Source of the DNA: an uncultured Lachnospiraceae bacterium | GTDB lineage: Bacteria > Bacillota > Clostridia > Lachnospirales > Lachnospiraceae | Reading direction: 5' to 3' | DNA length: 14,518 nucleotides | NCBI GenBank assembly: GCA_910588755.1 | Contig: CAJUQZ010000047.1 | Coordinates: 10,463 to 24,980 of the forward strand | In this document: piece after piece, positions 1 through 6,787 of the stretch | How the letters are laid out: each line of letters starts with the position of its first letter | Position numbering within the stretch: position 1 is the stretch's first letter | The notes under the pieces: generated by a model | What the model saw: the letters and a program-made list of their open reading frames with translations, nothing else | What the model was told of the DNA's origin: nothing | The model's database searches: none | Position numbers and translations under genes: made by a program

Positions 1-1
1 G

Positions 2-382
2 TCTGGGATTATTTCTTACAGATTCAGCAGTTGGCAGATTGTCATATGTGGGCAGCTGATTACTTTTGCTGCCATTGTACTGTTATTCTTGCCATTGCCT
101 GCCTTGGCATCCGGAGGTTCTTTATTTTTAGTAGGACTGGGAAATTCTCCAATATTCCCCAATATGATTCACCTCACACCCGATCATTTTGGAAAGGAAA
201 AATCGCAGGCTGCAATGAGCCTGCAAATGTCCGCTTCTTATTTAAGTATCCTGCTTGCACCAGTGTTTTTTGGGTTCATTGCCCAGAATATAAGCATTGC
301 GGTTTTTCCATATTATTTAGGCATCGCCTTTGTGGTCATGATGACAGCTACTCTTTTAACCAAACAAAAGCAAAACCCGTGA
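2..382 (+). CDS. MFS transporter, C-terminal part (cut by left window edge)
   Basis: Only the last ~126 codons are present; the frame is open from base 2 to the TGA at 380-382. The product looks like the C-terminal third of a major facilitator superfamily permease, an integral membrane transporter. Hydrophobic segments (QLITFAAIVLLFLPLPALA, a glycine-rich helix containing LVGLGNSPIFPN, then LLAPVFFGFIA and PYYLGIAFVVMM) alternate with a short loop containing TPDHFGKEKSQ, and the protein ends in a basic tail TKQKQNP. The GNSPIFPNMIHLTP stretch followed by MSLQMSASY is reminiscent of FucP-like (FHS family) sugar or drug permeases, but the substrate cannot be read from this fragment. It is the only + strand gene in the window and converges on the acetyltransferase gene, with 22 bp between the stop codons and no obvious terminator hairpin. 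Confidence 0.8.
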   Translation, partial: SGIISYRFSSWQIVICGQLITFAAIVLLFLPLPALASGGSLFLVGLGNSPIFPNMIHLTPDHFGKEKSQAAMSLQMSASYLSILLAPVFFGFIAQNISIAVFPYYLGIAFVVMMTATLLTKQKQNP

Positions 383-404
383 AGGATTGATGTATTATTT
401 CCAT

Positions 405-974
405 TTACCTTGCCTTCTCAACTACCCAATAATCATAATAAGCCCTGCCATGTTTGCCAATGACTGGCTCCTCTGATCTGACAAAGCCCGCTTCCCTTAG
501 CGCCTCGATGCGGTCAACTGCGTAGACGGCCGCTTTCGTGGCGATCTTCTGACATGCAAACCAGTCATAAAACGGCTCCGTGACCAGTGCCAACACATCA
601 TGAATAAATGCAGTCTTCTCATGGCTTGCTGCCAAGTCTAACCGCAATATCCCACACTGGTTATAATAATCGTCTGCTTTGCGGTTGAACATCTCGATGG
701 TTCCCACAACCCTTCCAAGCCTTTTGTCAATGACAGAAAAGCGCACGAATCCCCTGTAATCATGATACTCCATCAGCCAGTACTTGATCGTGTTTGCCAT
801 ATCCTCCATATTGCGGCAGTAAAAGTTGCTGCCGTTGCAGTTGTCGCTGTTAAAAAACGGCAGCACAAATTTGTCCCCATAAACTGACAGCAGTTCGTCC
901 GCGTCCCGATCCTCTATCAGTCTGATTATTAATTTGTCATTTTCCAGCGTGGGGCATTTTTCAAAAATATCCAT
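405..974 (-). CDS. GNAT family N-acetyltransferase
   Basis: This 189-residue protein has the RimJ/RimL-like GNAT layout. It starts with LENDKLIIRLIEDRDADELLS (strand 1 and helix 1), continues with a central strand pair FVRFSVIDKRLGRVVGTIEMF at about residues 76-96 and a strand GILRLDL near 108-114, and ends with AALREAGF-like (EALREAGFV, about 157-165) and YYDYWVVEK. Family members move an acetyl group from acetyl-CoA to an amine; the acceptor is unknown. The usual Q/R-x-x-G-x-G/A pyrophosphate loop after the fourth strand is not clear here: DLAASHEKTAF stands in its place, so activity is uncertain. The ATG overlaps the TAA of the WYL regulator by one base (TAATG), with GGAGGAG upstream inside the regulator gene, which predicts translational coupling. 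Confidence 0.8.
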   Translation of the reverse strand: MDIFEKCPTLENDKLIIRLIEDRDADELLSVYGDKFVLPFFNSDNCNGSNFYCRNMEDMANTIKYWLMEYHDYRGFVRFSVIDKRLGRVVGTIEMFNRKADDYYNQCGILRLDLAASHEKTAFIHDVLALVTEPFYDWFACQKIATKAAVYAVDRIEALREAGFVRSEEPVIGKHGRAYYDYWVVEKAR

Positions 975-1981
975 TAGTCTCCTCCATTCTTTCCATAGTG
1001 CCTGCTCACCTCATCGCAAGTCGCCAGAATGCGGTCTATGACGCTTTGCGGCTCGAGTATTGTTATATTGTTTCCGAGAGAGAGAAGCACGCCGTACCAG
1101 TAAAACTCATTCTCCGGGGCGTAAAAGCGAAATTCAAAATCACCGTTCGGATACACTCTTATGACCTCCCCATTCAGATATTCCCTGCACTTTGCCCTGA
1201 CGGACGGGTTTGCGCGCAGCGTCACGGCAATCATAGTCCTGTTATCATCTAGTACAACACCGCGTCCCTCATGGCTGACAGCGTTTCCTTTCTCCAACAC
1301 TGCAATCTCCTCCATGCGGACTAACTTGAACATGCAGTAGTCCTGACGCTTTGGGTGGAATGCAACAAGATACCAGTTGTACCATTTAAATTCCAGCCGG
1401 ACTGGCTCCACTTCCATCTGCTTTCTGACATTCTCATTGTTGGTGTACCAAAATGTGACTGTCCGCTGCTGCCGGATCGCGCGTTCCAGCGTCTGAATAG
1501 CTGCATTGACCTCCCGATTCTCATTTGCCACACCAAAATCCAGCAAAACCGGATATTCCCCGCCCCGGCTCCCAGCCGTCTGTGACATTGCGCCGCCCCT
1601 CGAATCATGCGGCGCCGTTTCCCCGCTTTGGCAGCGGACTTCCTCTGCGCAGGCGCGTACATACAACGGCAGAACCTTGTCCATTGTCTGTTCCACACCC
1701 TTGTCCGCGTAAGCGCTAAGCAGCGCGCGCAGCGCAGCGGCAATATGGTCATAGTCCTTGCGGCTGATGGTCTTCCTGTCCATGATATAGGTGTCCATGA
1801 TGCTGTACCCGCCGTCCGCCCCGCATACGGACTGAATCGGAATCCCCGCCTGTCCCAGCGTTTCCATATCTCGAACTATAGTTCTTGGTGACACCTCAAA
1901 CTCCTCGGCTAATTTCTGCGCAGAAGTCCTTCCGTGGCGCAGCAGGTAATTTATTATGGCAATCAGACGGTCTATCTTCAC
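974..1981 (-). CDS. WYL-domain transcriptional regulator (YafY/DeoR-type HTH)
   Basis: The product is a DNA-binding regulator of the HTH_11 plus WYL class. From the chosen start it is 335 residues long. A winged HTH covers about 1-60 (KIDRLIAIINYLLRHGRTS, then KLAEEFEVSPRTIVRDMETL and the wing AGIPIQSVCGADGGYSI). A linker at about 118-143 is rich in Gly, Ser and Ala. The WYL domain covers about 172-230, with the signature tripeptide at W203-Y204-L205, and a WCX-like C-terminal domain follows at about 245-330. WYL domains are thought to sense small ligands or nucleic acids. I chose the GTG at 1979-1981 because GGAGAGGAG lies 6 bases upstream. The longer reading from 2029 would add 16 residues but would translate through one of two repeated palindromes and has no good ribosome site. 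The gene forms a two-gene unit with the acetyltransferase. Autoregulation through the upstream repeats is inferred. Confidence 0.88.
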   Translation of the reverse strand: MKIDRLIAIINYLLRHGRTSAQKLAEEFEVSPRTIVRDMETLGQAGIPIQSVCGADGGYSIMDTYIMDRKTISRKDYDHIAAALRALLSAYADKGVEQTMDKVLPLYVRACAEEVRCQSGETAPHDSRGGAMSQTAGSRGGEYPVLLDFGVANENREVNAAIQTLERAIRQQRTVTFWYTNNENVRKQMEVEPVRLEFKWYNWYLVAFHPKRQDYCMFKLVRMEEIAVLEKGNAVSHEGRGVVLDDNRTMIAVTLRANPSVRAKCREYLNGEVIRVYPNGDFEFRFYAPENEFYWYGVLLSLGNNITILEPQSVIDRILATCDEVSRHYGKNGGD

Positions 1982-1987
1982 GGTTTG

Positions 1988-1996
1988 CTCCTCTCC
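1988..1996 (-). promoter_or_regulatory. Ribosome binding site deciding the WYL regulator start
   Basis: The - strand reads GGAGAGGAG, then six bases (CAAACC), then GTG. This is the only strong Shine-Dalgarno site near the 5' end of the gene and places the start at 1981. It just touches the end of the proximal upstream repeat (1995-2031), so a protein bound there could also hinder translation or transcription. Confidence 0.7.
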
Positions 1997-2077
1997 AGGA
2001 AACTGTCCAGTTCCTGAGCTTATGCTCATTTTAATCCTATCCTGGAAACTGTCCAGTTCCTAAGCTAGTGCTCATTT
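1995..2077. repeat. Two 37-bp direct repeats with internal palindromes, candidate operators
   Basis: Copies lie at 1995-2031 and 2041-2077, start to start 46 bp apart, and match at 33 of 37 positions. Each has the core GGAAACTGTCCAGTTCC. In the first copy this extends to CAGGAA-A-CTG-TC-CAG-TTCCTG, a near-perfect palindrome with a single extra base. A second smaller palindrome (GAGCTTATGCTC in copy 1) follows. Both copies sit downstream of the proposed -10 element and upstream of the GTG start of the WYL gene. They look like paired operators for the regulator itself, a common arrangement for autoregulation, but binding is inferred. About 46 bp is close to four to four and a half helical turns. 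Confidence 0.7.
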
Positions 2078-2103
2078 ATATCATAACAAAAGAACTATGA
2101 CAC
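2075..2103 (-). promoter_or_regulatory. Promoter of the WYL regulator-acetyltransferase unit
   Basis: On the - strand there is a -10 TATAAA (2075-2080) preceded by TG one base away (extended -10, TGATATAAA), and a -35 GTGTCA (2098-2103, four of six consensus bases) with a 17-base spacer. Transcription would start near 2068, so the two repeats lie in the early transcribed region, suited to a repressor acting as a block. The -35 lies inside the inverted repeat at 2086-2125. Confidence 0.55.
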
Positions 2104-2125
2104 CATTATGTCATAGTTCTTTTGT
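2086..2125. terminator. 17-bp perfect inverted repeat, probable intrinsic terminator
   Basis: ACAAAAGAACTATGACA (2086-2102) and its exact reverse complement (2109-2125) are separated by a six-base loop. The hairpin begins 15 bases after the DUF1905 stop codon. Read on the - strand the 3' arm ends in TTCTTTTGTTATGAT, a U-rich but interrupted tail, so it is plausible as the end of the GH43-HAD-DUF1905 unit. The stem is AT-rich, and its arms carry TGACA/TGTCA, so it may instead or also be a protein-binding operator overlapping the next promoter. Confidence 0.6.
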
Positions 2126-2140
2126 GAAATCAATTCTGCT

Positions 2141-2422
2141 TTACCGCTCTTCCACCACCACATGAACCGTATCCCCCGCGCCCTTCCCCAGCTGGCTGCG
2201 GATACTTTTTAACAGTCCGATAATGTAGCTGACATTTCCCTCCGAATCCTTCACGCCCATCTTGACAATGCTGCCGTCATATGCAACGCCGTCAAATTCG
2301 GCGTGTACCTTGACACGTCCCTTTCCAAACACTTCCCTGATATTCCACGGAAAAACGACATAGGCGCCGCTCTTCTCTGGGATCTCATGGATGACCGCGT
2401 CAAATTCATATTTCTTTTCCAT
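2141..2422 (-). CDS. DUF1905 family small protein
   Basis: This 93-residue cytosolic protein matches the DUF1905 pattern. It opens with a beta strand YEFDAVIHEIPEKSGAYVVFPW, followed by IREVFGKGRVKVHAEFDGV, a central YDGSIVKMG, then YIIGLLKSIRSQLGKGAGDTVHVVVEE. The family forms a small beta-barrel, sometimes fused to a YdeI-like domain; no biochemical role is established. The length is that of the stand-alone domain. The ATG lies three bases beyond the HAD hydrolase stop codon, and its ribosome site must lie in the HAD 3' end (GGGAACAGGGATAG region), so the two are co-expressed. A 17-bp inverted repeat follows the stop codon. Confidence 0.82.
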   Translation of the reverse strand: MEKKYEFDAVIHEIPEKSGAYVVFPWNIREVFGKGRVKVHAEFDGVAYDGSIVKMGVKDSEGNVSYIIGLLKSIRSQLGKGAGDTVHVVVEER

Positions 2423-2425
2423 CTT

Positions 2426-3154
2426 CTATCCCTGTTCCCTCTCCAACATCTCCTGCAATTCCTTCCAGTCCGCAATCCTGCACACGTCGTTATCCTCCGG
2501 CAGCCTCATGTCCGCCGCGCCGGTATACCAGACCGGAAAAAGGCCTGCATTGCGGGCACCCACGATATCGCACTCGTACTGATCCCCGACATACCAGACC
2601 TCCGCGGCCGGCAATTCCGCCTTTTCCAGCGCCAGCGCAAAAATGCGCCTGTTTGGTTTCCGGTACATGTATTCGCTGGTGGCAAGGATAAACTCAAAAT
2701 GGTTTGACGCAATCATCCCGTTAATACGGTCTGCAACAACTTTTCCCGCATATGAAATATTGCTGACCACACCCGTGCGGATACCCTTCCGATATAAAAA
2801 CGCCAAAAATGCCTCAATCCCGTCCGTCGCAGTGCCTGGCGCTGCCGCGTCCCAGAATATCTTGTCAATCTGCTCCGCCCCCAGCGGCAACTCGATTCCA
2901 AGCGATTCATACAGATATGACGTAAACATATGATTTGGAACCTCGATTTGGAACAGATGGCGCTTATAAGGATCAAACCGCCCAAGCTCCTTGTTGATTG
3001 CCTCGGCTTCTGCCTGTACCTGTGTGGCAGTCATATGGTATTTGTTCTTCACGGCATATTTTAAAACCGCCTCCGTTCCCCTAATGCCGTCAAACGGCGC
3101 CTCGTTCACCAGCGTCTGACCATAGTCAAACAGGATCATTTTCGGATTTTGCAT
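2426..3154 (-). CDS. HAD family hydrolase (haloacid dehalogenase-like)
   Basis: The product is a 242-residue soluble HAD enzyme, probably a phosphatase of small phosphorylated metabolites. Motif I is FDYGQTL with nucleophile D10. Motif II is GVVSNIS with S131. Motif III is YRKPNRRIF with K166, and motif IV is GDQYECDIVGARNAG with D191 and D196 for magnesium. A helical cap lies between motif I and II (about 20-110). Motif I has Gly12 where most HAD phosphatases have the second, acid/base Asp (DxD), so catalysis may differ. The start at 3154 is chosen because AAGGAG lies six bases upstream; a GTG five codons earlier overlaps that site. The gene begins 23 bp after the GH43 gene with no terminator between, so it probably shares its transcript, perhaps dephosphorylating a sugar phosphate. 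Substrate unknown. Confidence 0.87.
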   Translation of the reverse strand: MQNPKMILFDYGQTLVNEAPFDGIRGTEAVLKYAVKNKYHMTATQVQAEAEAINKELGRFDPYKRHLFQIEVPNHMFTSYLYESLGIELPLGAEQIDKIFWDAAAPGTATDGIEAFLAFLYRKGIRTGVVSNISYAGKVVADRINGMIASNHFEFILATSEYMYRKPNRRIFALALEKAELPAAEVWYVGDQYECDIVGARNAGLFPVWYTGAADMRLPEDNDVCRIADWKELQEMLEREQG

Positions 3155-3160
3155 CGCTTT

Positions 3161-3166
3161 CTCCTT
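3161..3166 (-). promoter_or_regulatory. Ribosome binding site of the HAD hydrolase
   Basis: The - strand reads AAGGAG followed by six bases and ATG at 3152-3154. It lies in the short gap after the GH43 stop codon and argues for the ATG start rather than the GTG at 3167-3169, which lies upstream of it. Confidence 0.65.
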
Positions 3167-3177
3167 CACATGGACAC

Positions 3178-4875
3178 TTACCTGCTCCCCCAGACCGCCA
3201 CATTATCGCCCAGCGCCGTGAAGGTCATGACGACTTTGCGCTCGTTGGGATTAAAGAAAAGCTGCTCGCTTGGCATTTTCAAAAAGACGCCCTTATATGT
3301 CACGCCGTCTATGGTGATTGTCATGTTGGGCGTACCCTCCTCGTATGTCCAGCTTCCTGACAGCTCCCCTGCCACTGTGCCGTCCTCGTTCAGCGTTATT
3401 TTTGAGGGCTGCATGACGCCCAGCGTGTTGCTTCCCGCCTTCTGGTAATACGTCGTAGGCGTGTGTACGATAAATTCATAGTCCCCGCACATCTCCTCGA
3501 CAGAATATCCCGTCGCGCTGATCTTCTCGCCCGCATACTCATACGGCGCGGCGACAAGCCAGCCGTCCTCGTTGACAAAGAGCTGCTGCACCCGCACTTC
3601 GTGCGCCTCGGATATACCGTTCTTGCCACCCGCAAACCGGGAGTGATAGATCAGAAAAATTTCACCCTCCTCGGTTACATAGGCAGAGTTGTGCCCCTGC
3701 GCCACACGGATCTCACGGTTTCCTGTCCAGTCGTAAGACCCCATAATCCGCACGCCGACCTTCTCAAATAAGTCGTTGCATTCCTTCGTGTAGACTGCAC
3801 TGTTTCCCGCCTCGTCCACATAAGGCCCTGTGATCTTGTCCGCGCGGAATACCCTCATTTGATACCCCCCGTCCGCCACAAGTCCGCCATAGGAGACAAA
3901 CAGGTAATAATATCCACCCTTTTCAATAATATAAGGTCCCTCGCCCGACACGCCAAAACCGCCGTGCAGCTTATATCCATAGTAGGCATCCTGCTCGTTT
4001 GGAATGGTCTCATAAGTCGTCGCGTAGTCCCGCAGTCCTGTATTTTCGTCAAGCCTGAGCATGTACAGACCTCCAAACCATGAGCCGAACACCATCCACA
4101 GCGAACCGTCCTTGTCGAAAATCACGCAGGGATCAATCGCGTTGAGCTTCGTGTTCTTGATATTCTGGTATCGCGTCAGGTTCGCGTCCTCCCCGAGCAC
4201 CTGATAGACGTCTGTTTTCCGGACATCGTGGGAATCCGTATTAAATCCGGAATATACCACCGGCCCCACATACGTATATGGCCCCTCGATACTGTCCGCG
4301 GTGAGCAGGACGATGACCGAGTTCCAGTCATCGCCGTTCACACTCATATAAAAGCAGTACTTGCCCATATTGGGATTATATATTACATCCGGCGCCCACA
4401 GGTTTCCGTTCAGGTTCGGGTTCGTCGCCGTCTTGCAGTACTCCTCCCACTCCTTTCCGAACAAATCTGTATATTCCGCGTTTATATTCATCTGAAAGGT
4501 TTCCCAGTTCATCAAGTCCGTACTCTTAGCCCACGCCATGTGCGAACCAAAAATGTAGTATGTCCCGTTATCATAGACAACCGAGGGATCATGCACGCTC
4601 ACACGTTTATATGACACTTCTGTCATTTCTGCTTCCTCCTCCTTGCCAGCGGACTGCTCCGGTTCCGGCTGCGGCTCCTGCGCGGCATCCTGTGTCTGTC
4701 CGTCCGCCTCAGTTTCCGTCCCGTCCGAGTCCTTTGCATTTTCTGCCGCACTCTCCTGCGGGGCTGATGATGTCCCGCTGTCTGCGGGAGCCGTCTTCTG
4801 TCCCCCGCATCCGCCAAGCACCGCCGTCAATAGCAGTGTCACTGACAACATTCCGGCAACTATTTTTTTATTCAT
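3178..4875 (-). CDS. GH43 arabinanase-like lipoprotein with C-terminal GH43_C-type domain
   Basis: This is a 565-residue extracellular lipoprotein, probably an endo- or exo-1,5-alpha-L-arabinanase. A signal peptide with lipobox LGGC puts the lipidated cysteine at C23. An acidic Glu/Asp/Gln/Pro/Ala-rich linker (about 25-85) spaces the enzyme from the membrane. The five-bladed GH43 propeller (about 88-450) shows the expected catalytic residues: base D96 in VHDPSVVYDNGTYYIFGS, pKa modulator D248 in NAIDPCVIF, and acid E312 in SGEGPYII. H395 in AQGHNSAY matches the metal-coordinating histidine of arabinanases. A C-terminal beta domain (about 452-565) resembles the one in Bacillus AbnB-type enzymes. 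The start at 4875 follows GGAGGG and opens directly into the signal peptide; a longer reading to 5049 would bury that signal. It has its own promoter and is followed closely by the HAD gene. Other alpha-L-arabinofuranosidase or xylosidase activity is possible. Confidence 0.9.
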   Translation of the reverse strand: MNKKIVAGMLSVTLLLTAVLGGCGGQKTAPADSGTSSAPQESAAENAKDSDGTETEADGQTQDAAQEPQPEPEQSAGKEEEAEMTEVSYKRVSVHDPSVVYDNGTYYIFGSHMAWAKSTDLMNWETFQMNINAEYTDLFGKEWEEYCKTATNPNLNGNLWAPDVIYNPNMGKYCFYMSVNGDDWNSVIVLLTADSIEGPYTYVGPVVYSGFNTDSHDVRKTDVYQVLGEDANLTRYQNIKNTKLNAIDPCVIFDKDGSLWMVFGSWFGGLYMLRLDENTGLRDYATTYETIPNEQDAYYGYKLHGGFGVSGEGPYIIEKGGYYYLFVSYGGLVADGGYQMRVFRADKITGPYVDEAGNSAVYTKECNDLFEKVGVRIMGSYDWTGNREIRVAQGHNSAYVTEEGEIFLIYHSRFAGGKNGISEAHEVRVQQLFVNEDGWLVAAPYEYAGEKISATGYSVEEMCGDYEFIVHTPTTYYQKAGSNTLGVMQPSKITLNEDGTVAGELSGSWTYEEGTPNMTITIDGVTYKGVFLKMPSEQLFFNPNERKVVMTFTALGDNVAVWGSR

Positions 4876-4927
4876 GTTTCCCTCCATTTCTTCTTGGAGC
4901 CTGTTAAGAAAAACTCTGTGGCTATCC

Positions 4928-4955
4928 ATTATAGCAACCCCACCTGTTTTGAAAA
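4928..4955 (-). promoter_or_regulatory. Extended -10 promoter of the GH43 unit
   Basis: The - strand carries a perfect extended -10, TGCTATAAT (TATAAT at 4928-4933), with a -35 TTTTCA (4950-4955, four of six consensus bases) 16 bases upstream. The start site would be about 45-50 bases before the GH43 ATG. The -35 is formed by the end of the U-tract of the preceding terminator. Confidence 0.65.
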
Positions 4956-4984
4956 AAAGGAGGGCATTTTTATCAACGCCCTCC
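4952..4984 (-). terminator. Intrinsic terminator of the transport operon
   Basis: Read on the - strand, GGAGGGC (4978-4984) pairs with GCCCTCC (4959-4965) around a 12-base AT-rich loop and is followed by seven uridines (4952-4958). It lies about 95 bases after the binding-protein stop codon and separates the transport operon from the GH43 unit. Confidence 0.88.
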
Positions 4985-5078
4985 CCCTTGTCAGCTGTAT
5001 GTACCTTACTGTTCATTCCGTTCCGGCAACGTATGTCCCAGTCCCACATTCCGCGAAGCGGTACACAGCCTGTTCACT

Positions 5079-6692
5079 TTAGTAATTCAGCTCAATACCG
5101 ATCATCTGATATGCTTCCTTCGCCGCCTTTAGCGCTGCCTGGTTTGCATCGTAGCCCTTTTGCGCAAGCTCTGCTGCAAAGTCGTTTGCATTCTTGCCTT
5201 CCAGACGTACCTGATCCTCAACGCCAAGCGAATCACCTACTGCAAAGTAAGAGGTTGCAAGGAAATCTGCAAATCCCGGAATCTGGCAGTCGCCAAACGG
5301 AACCGGATTCTTGCAGTTTGTAAAGAAATCATCAAAATACTTGCCGTACTTTGTATCCTCGTCCGCCGTGACAAGATCCTCACCGTTTACAGGATCGTAT
5401 ACAGACTGGTATGTTCTTGTAGCAGCTGTCGGATAGAAGGACTCCTGGAACTCTTTCCAGATTGCCTCGTCTGTCGTGATCGGGCATGGCATTGCCTGTC
5501 TGTAGAGCGGAAGATCCGCATAAGTCTCAACATCCTGGTATGCGTCAAGCTTTGTCTGCCAGCCTTCTGCGCCCCAGCCCATCCACTTCAAGAGCTCATA
5601 AGCCTCTCTTGGGTGCTGTGTCGATGAGGAGATCCCGCCAAAGTCAAGTACGCCAAATACATATCCGCTCTGGCTTGCAGGTGTCGTGTAAGGAACCCAC
5701 TCCATACCGCGGTTTCTGTAATCCGGTGTGTCAAACAGGTTCAGATATGTCCACCATGCATCGATCTGGAAGCCAAGCTTTCCTGTGTAAGCTGCCCACA
5801 TCGTTCTGTCGCCTGTCCATGCCTCCATCTCGTCTGTGTCGCCGTACGGTGCGTGATACTTGCCGTTCACAAGCTCCGCCCACTGGTTCACGCCTGCTGC
5901 CCACTGCTCCATATGGTATTCCTTGCCGTCCCAGCCAAACTCGCCAATCAAATTATTGCCGTTGGAAATCGGATAATATGTGACAACCGAGTGGAACTGG
6001 TTAAATCCATATGTCCCTGCGTCTGTGTTGGTCGCTGCCTTGAACGAGTTGATCATCTCGTCCCATGTCCAGTTGGTTGACGGCGCGTCGATATTGAGTG
6101 TCTCAAACACGTTCAGGTCACAGTAAATCGCGTCCGGGAAGAACTTGATCGGTGTGGCAAGCTTCTTGTCCGTGCCATAGTAGCCAAGCTTCGCGCTGTT
6201 GATGGACGGAAGGATATTCTGGTTCTCGGGATCAGCCTCCCAGTATGGCGTCATATCGCCAAGCAGCGCGTTGGAGAGCGCAAAGTCACAGTTGCCCAGA
6301 ATCATAAAGCAGTCGGGCGTCTGTCCGGACTGAACCAGGTTTAACAGCGTGTCGTTGTATCCGTCTGTCGAGAACGCCTGCGCCTCCACCTTGATGTTCG
6401 GATACTTGGCCATGAACGCCTCCGCCACCCTGTTCACAAGCTGCTCACTGTCAAAATGCATGTAGGTCAGCGTGATTTCATCGGTTGTCATCGCAGGAAG
6501 CCCGCCGGCCGCGGCATCCGAACCTGCGGCTTCACCTGTACCGGCATCCGCCCCCGCATTTGCATCTGTGTTTGTACCTGCATCTGTGTTTGTGCTGCCC
6601 GAATCCGACGGGGTGTCCTTTCCGCCACACCCGCTAAGCAGACCAGCCACCAGTGTTGTCGCCATCATCAGGCTTACAAGTTTCTTTTTCAT
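5079..6692 (-). CDS. Family 1 extracellular sugar-binding lipoprotein of an ABC transporter
   Basis: The product is a 537-residue lipoprotein that captures an oligosaccharide and delivers it to membrane permeases. The signal peptide MKKKLVSLMMATTLVAGLLSG ends in a lipobox with C22. A Thr/Asp/Ala/Gly linker (about 25-68) includes a short tandem repeat (TNTDAG, TNTDAN), coded by two 15-base copies at 6561-6575 and 6579-6593. The mature domain opens ITLTYMHFDSEQLVNRVAEAFMAKYPNIKVEA, typical of the MalE/UgpB cluster, and is rich in Trp and Tyr, as expected for stacking on sugars. The ATG is preceded by AAGGAGG. It is the last gene of the operon, 157 bp after the second MalG-type permease, with two hairpins and no convincing promoter between, so it is probably read from the upstream transcript, perhaps with hairpin-tuned stability. 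The neighbouring arabinanase suggests arabino-oligosaccharides as ligand; this is inference. Confidence 0.9.
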   Translation of the reverse strand: MKKKLVSLMMATTLVAGLLSGCGGKDTPSDSGSTNTDAGTNTDANAGADAGTGEAAGSDAAAGGLPAMTTDEITLTYMHFDSEQLVNRVAEAFMAKYPNIKVEAQAFSTDGYNDTLLNLVQSGQTPDCFMILGNCDFALSNALLGDMTPYWEADPENQNILPSINSAKLGYYGTDKKLATPIKFFPDAIYCDLNVFETLNIDAPSTNWTWDEMINSFKAATNTDAGTYGFNQFHSVVTYYPISNGNNLIGEFGWDGKEYHMEQWAAGVNQWAELVNGKYHAPYGDTDEMEAWTGDRTMWAAYTGKLGFQIDAWWTYLNLFDTPDYRNRGMEWVPYTTPASQSGYVFGVLDFGGISSSTQHPREAYELLKWMGWGAEGWQTKLDAYQDVETYADLPLYRQAMPCPITTDEAIWKEFQESFYPTAATRTYQSVYDPVNGEDLVTADEDTKYGKYFDDFFTNCKNPVPFGDCQIPGFADFLATSYFAVGDSLGVEDQVRLEGKNANDFAAELAQKGYDANQAALKAAKEAYQMIGIELNY

Positions 6693-6760
6693 TTTTGTTC
6701 CTCCTTGTTTTTTCGTTATATTTAATTTAATAACTTACTATAATAACTGAATTTTACACG

Positions 6761-6785
6761 GAGAACGCCTGCACCTGGCGTTCTC
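6761..6785. other. 9-bp hairpin upstream of the binding-protein gene
   Basis: GAGAACGCC (6761-6769) and GGCGTTCTC (6777-6785) form a perfect nine-base-pair stem with a seven-base loop. There is no U-tract on the - strand, so it is not a typical terminator; a 5' mRNA stabiliser or processing site for the binding-protein message is more likely. Its arms share the GGCGTT/AACGCC core with the neighbouring larger hairpin. Confidence 0.7.
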
Positions 6786-6787
6786 TT

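Noticed and set aside
31..390. 119-codon open frame on the + strand at the left edge
   Set aside because: The overlapping frame from base 2 gives a coherent MFS permease C-terminus, while this frame is Cys/His-rich without domain signal.
1982..2029. Upstream extension of the WYL regulator to an ATG at 2029
   Set aside because: The added 16 residues translate a palindromic repeat that has a second copy in non-coding sequence, and the GTG at 1981 has a far better ribosome site.
4643..5323. 226-codon open frame on the + strand across the GH43 5' end and the binding-protein 3' end
   Set aside because: It runs antisense to two well supported genes and through their terminator and promoter, is rich in Ser, Pro and Cys with no domain, and has no good ribosome site.
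5486..5983. 165-codon open frame on the + strand
   Set aside because: Antisense to the sugar-binding lipoprotein gene; no recognisable motif and no upstream ribosome site.
6561..6593. Two 15-base repeats in the binding-protein gene, considered as a possible array
   Set aside because: There are only two copies, in frame and coding for a Thr/Asn/Asp/Ala linker, so they are explained by a low-complexity protein spacer and are not a CRISPR or regulatory array.
6693..6760. Possible promoter for the binding-protein gene in the AT-rich stretch before its start
   Set aside because: Several TATAAT-like hexamers occur (TATAGT, TATAAC), but none has an acceptable -35 at 16-18 bases, so no promoter is called.
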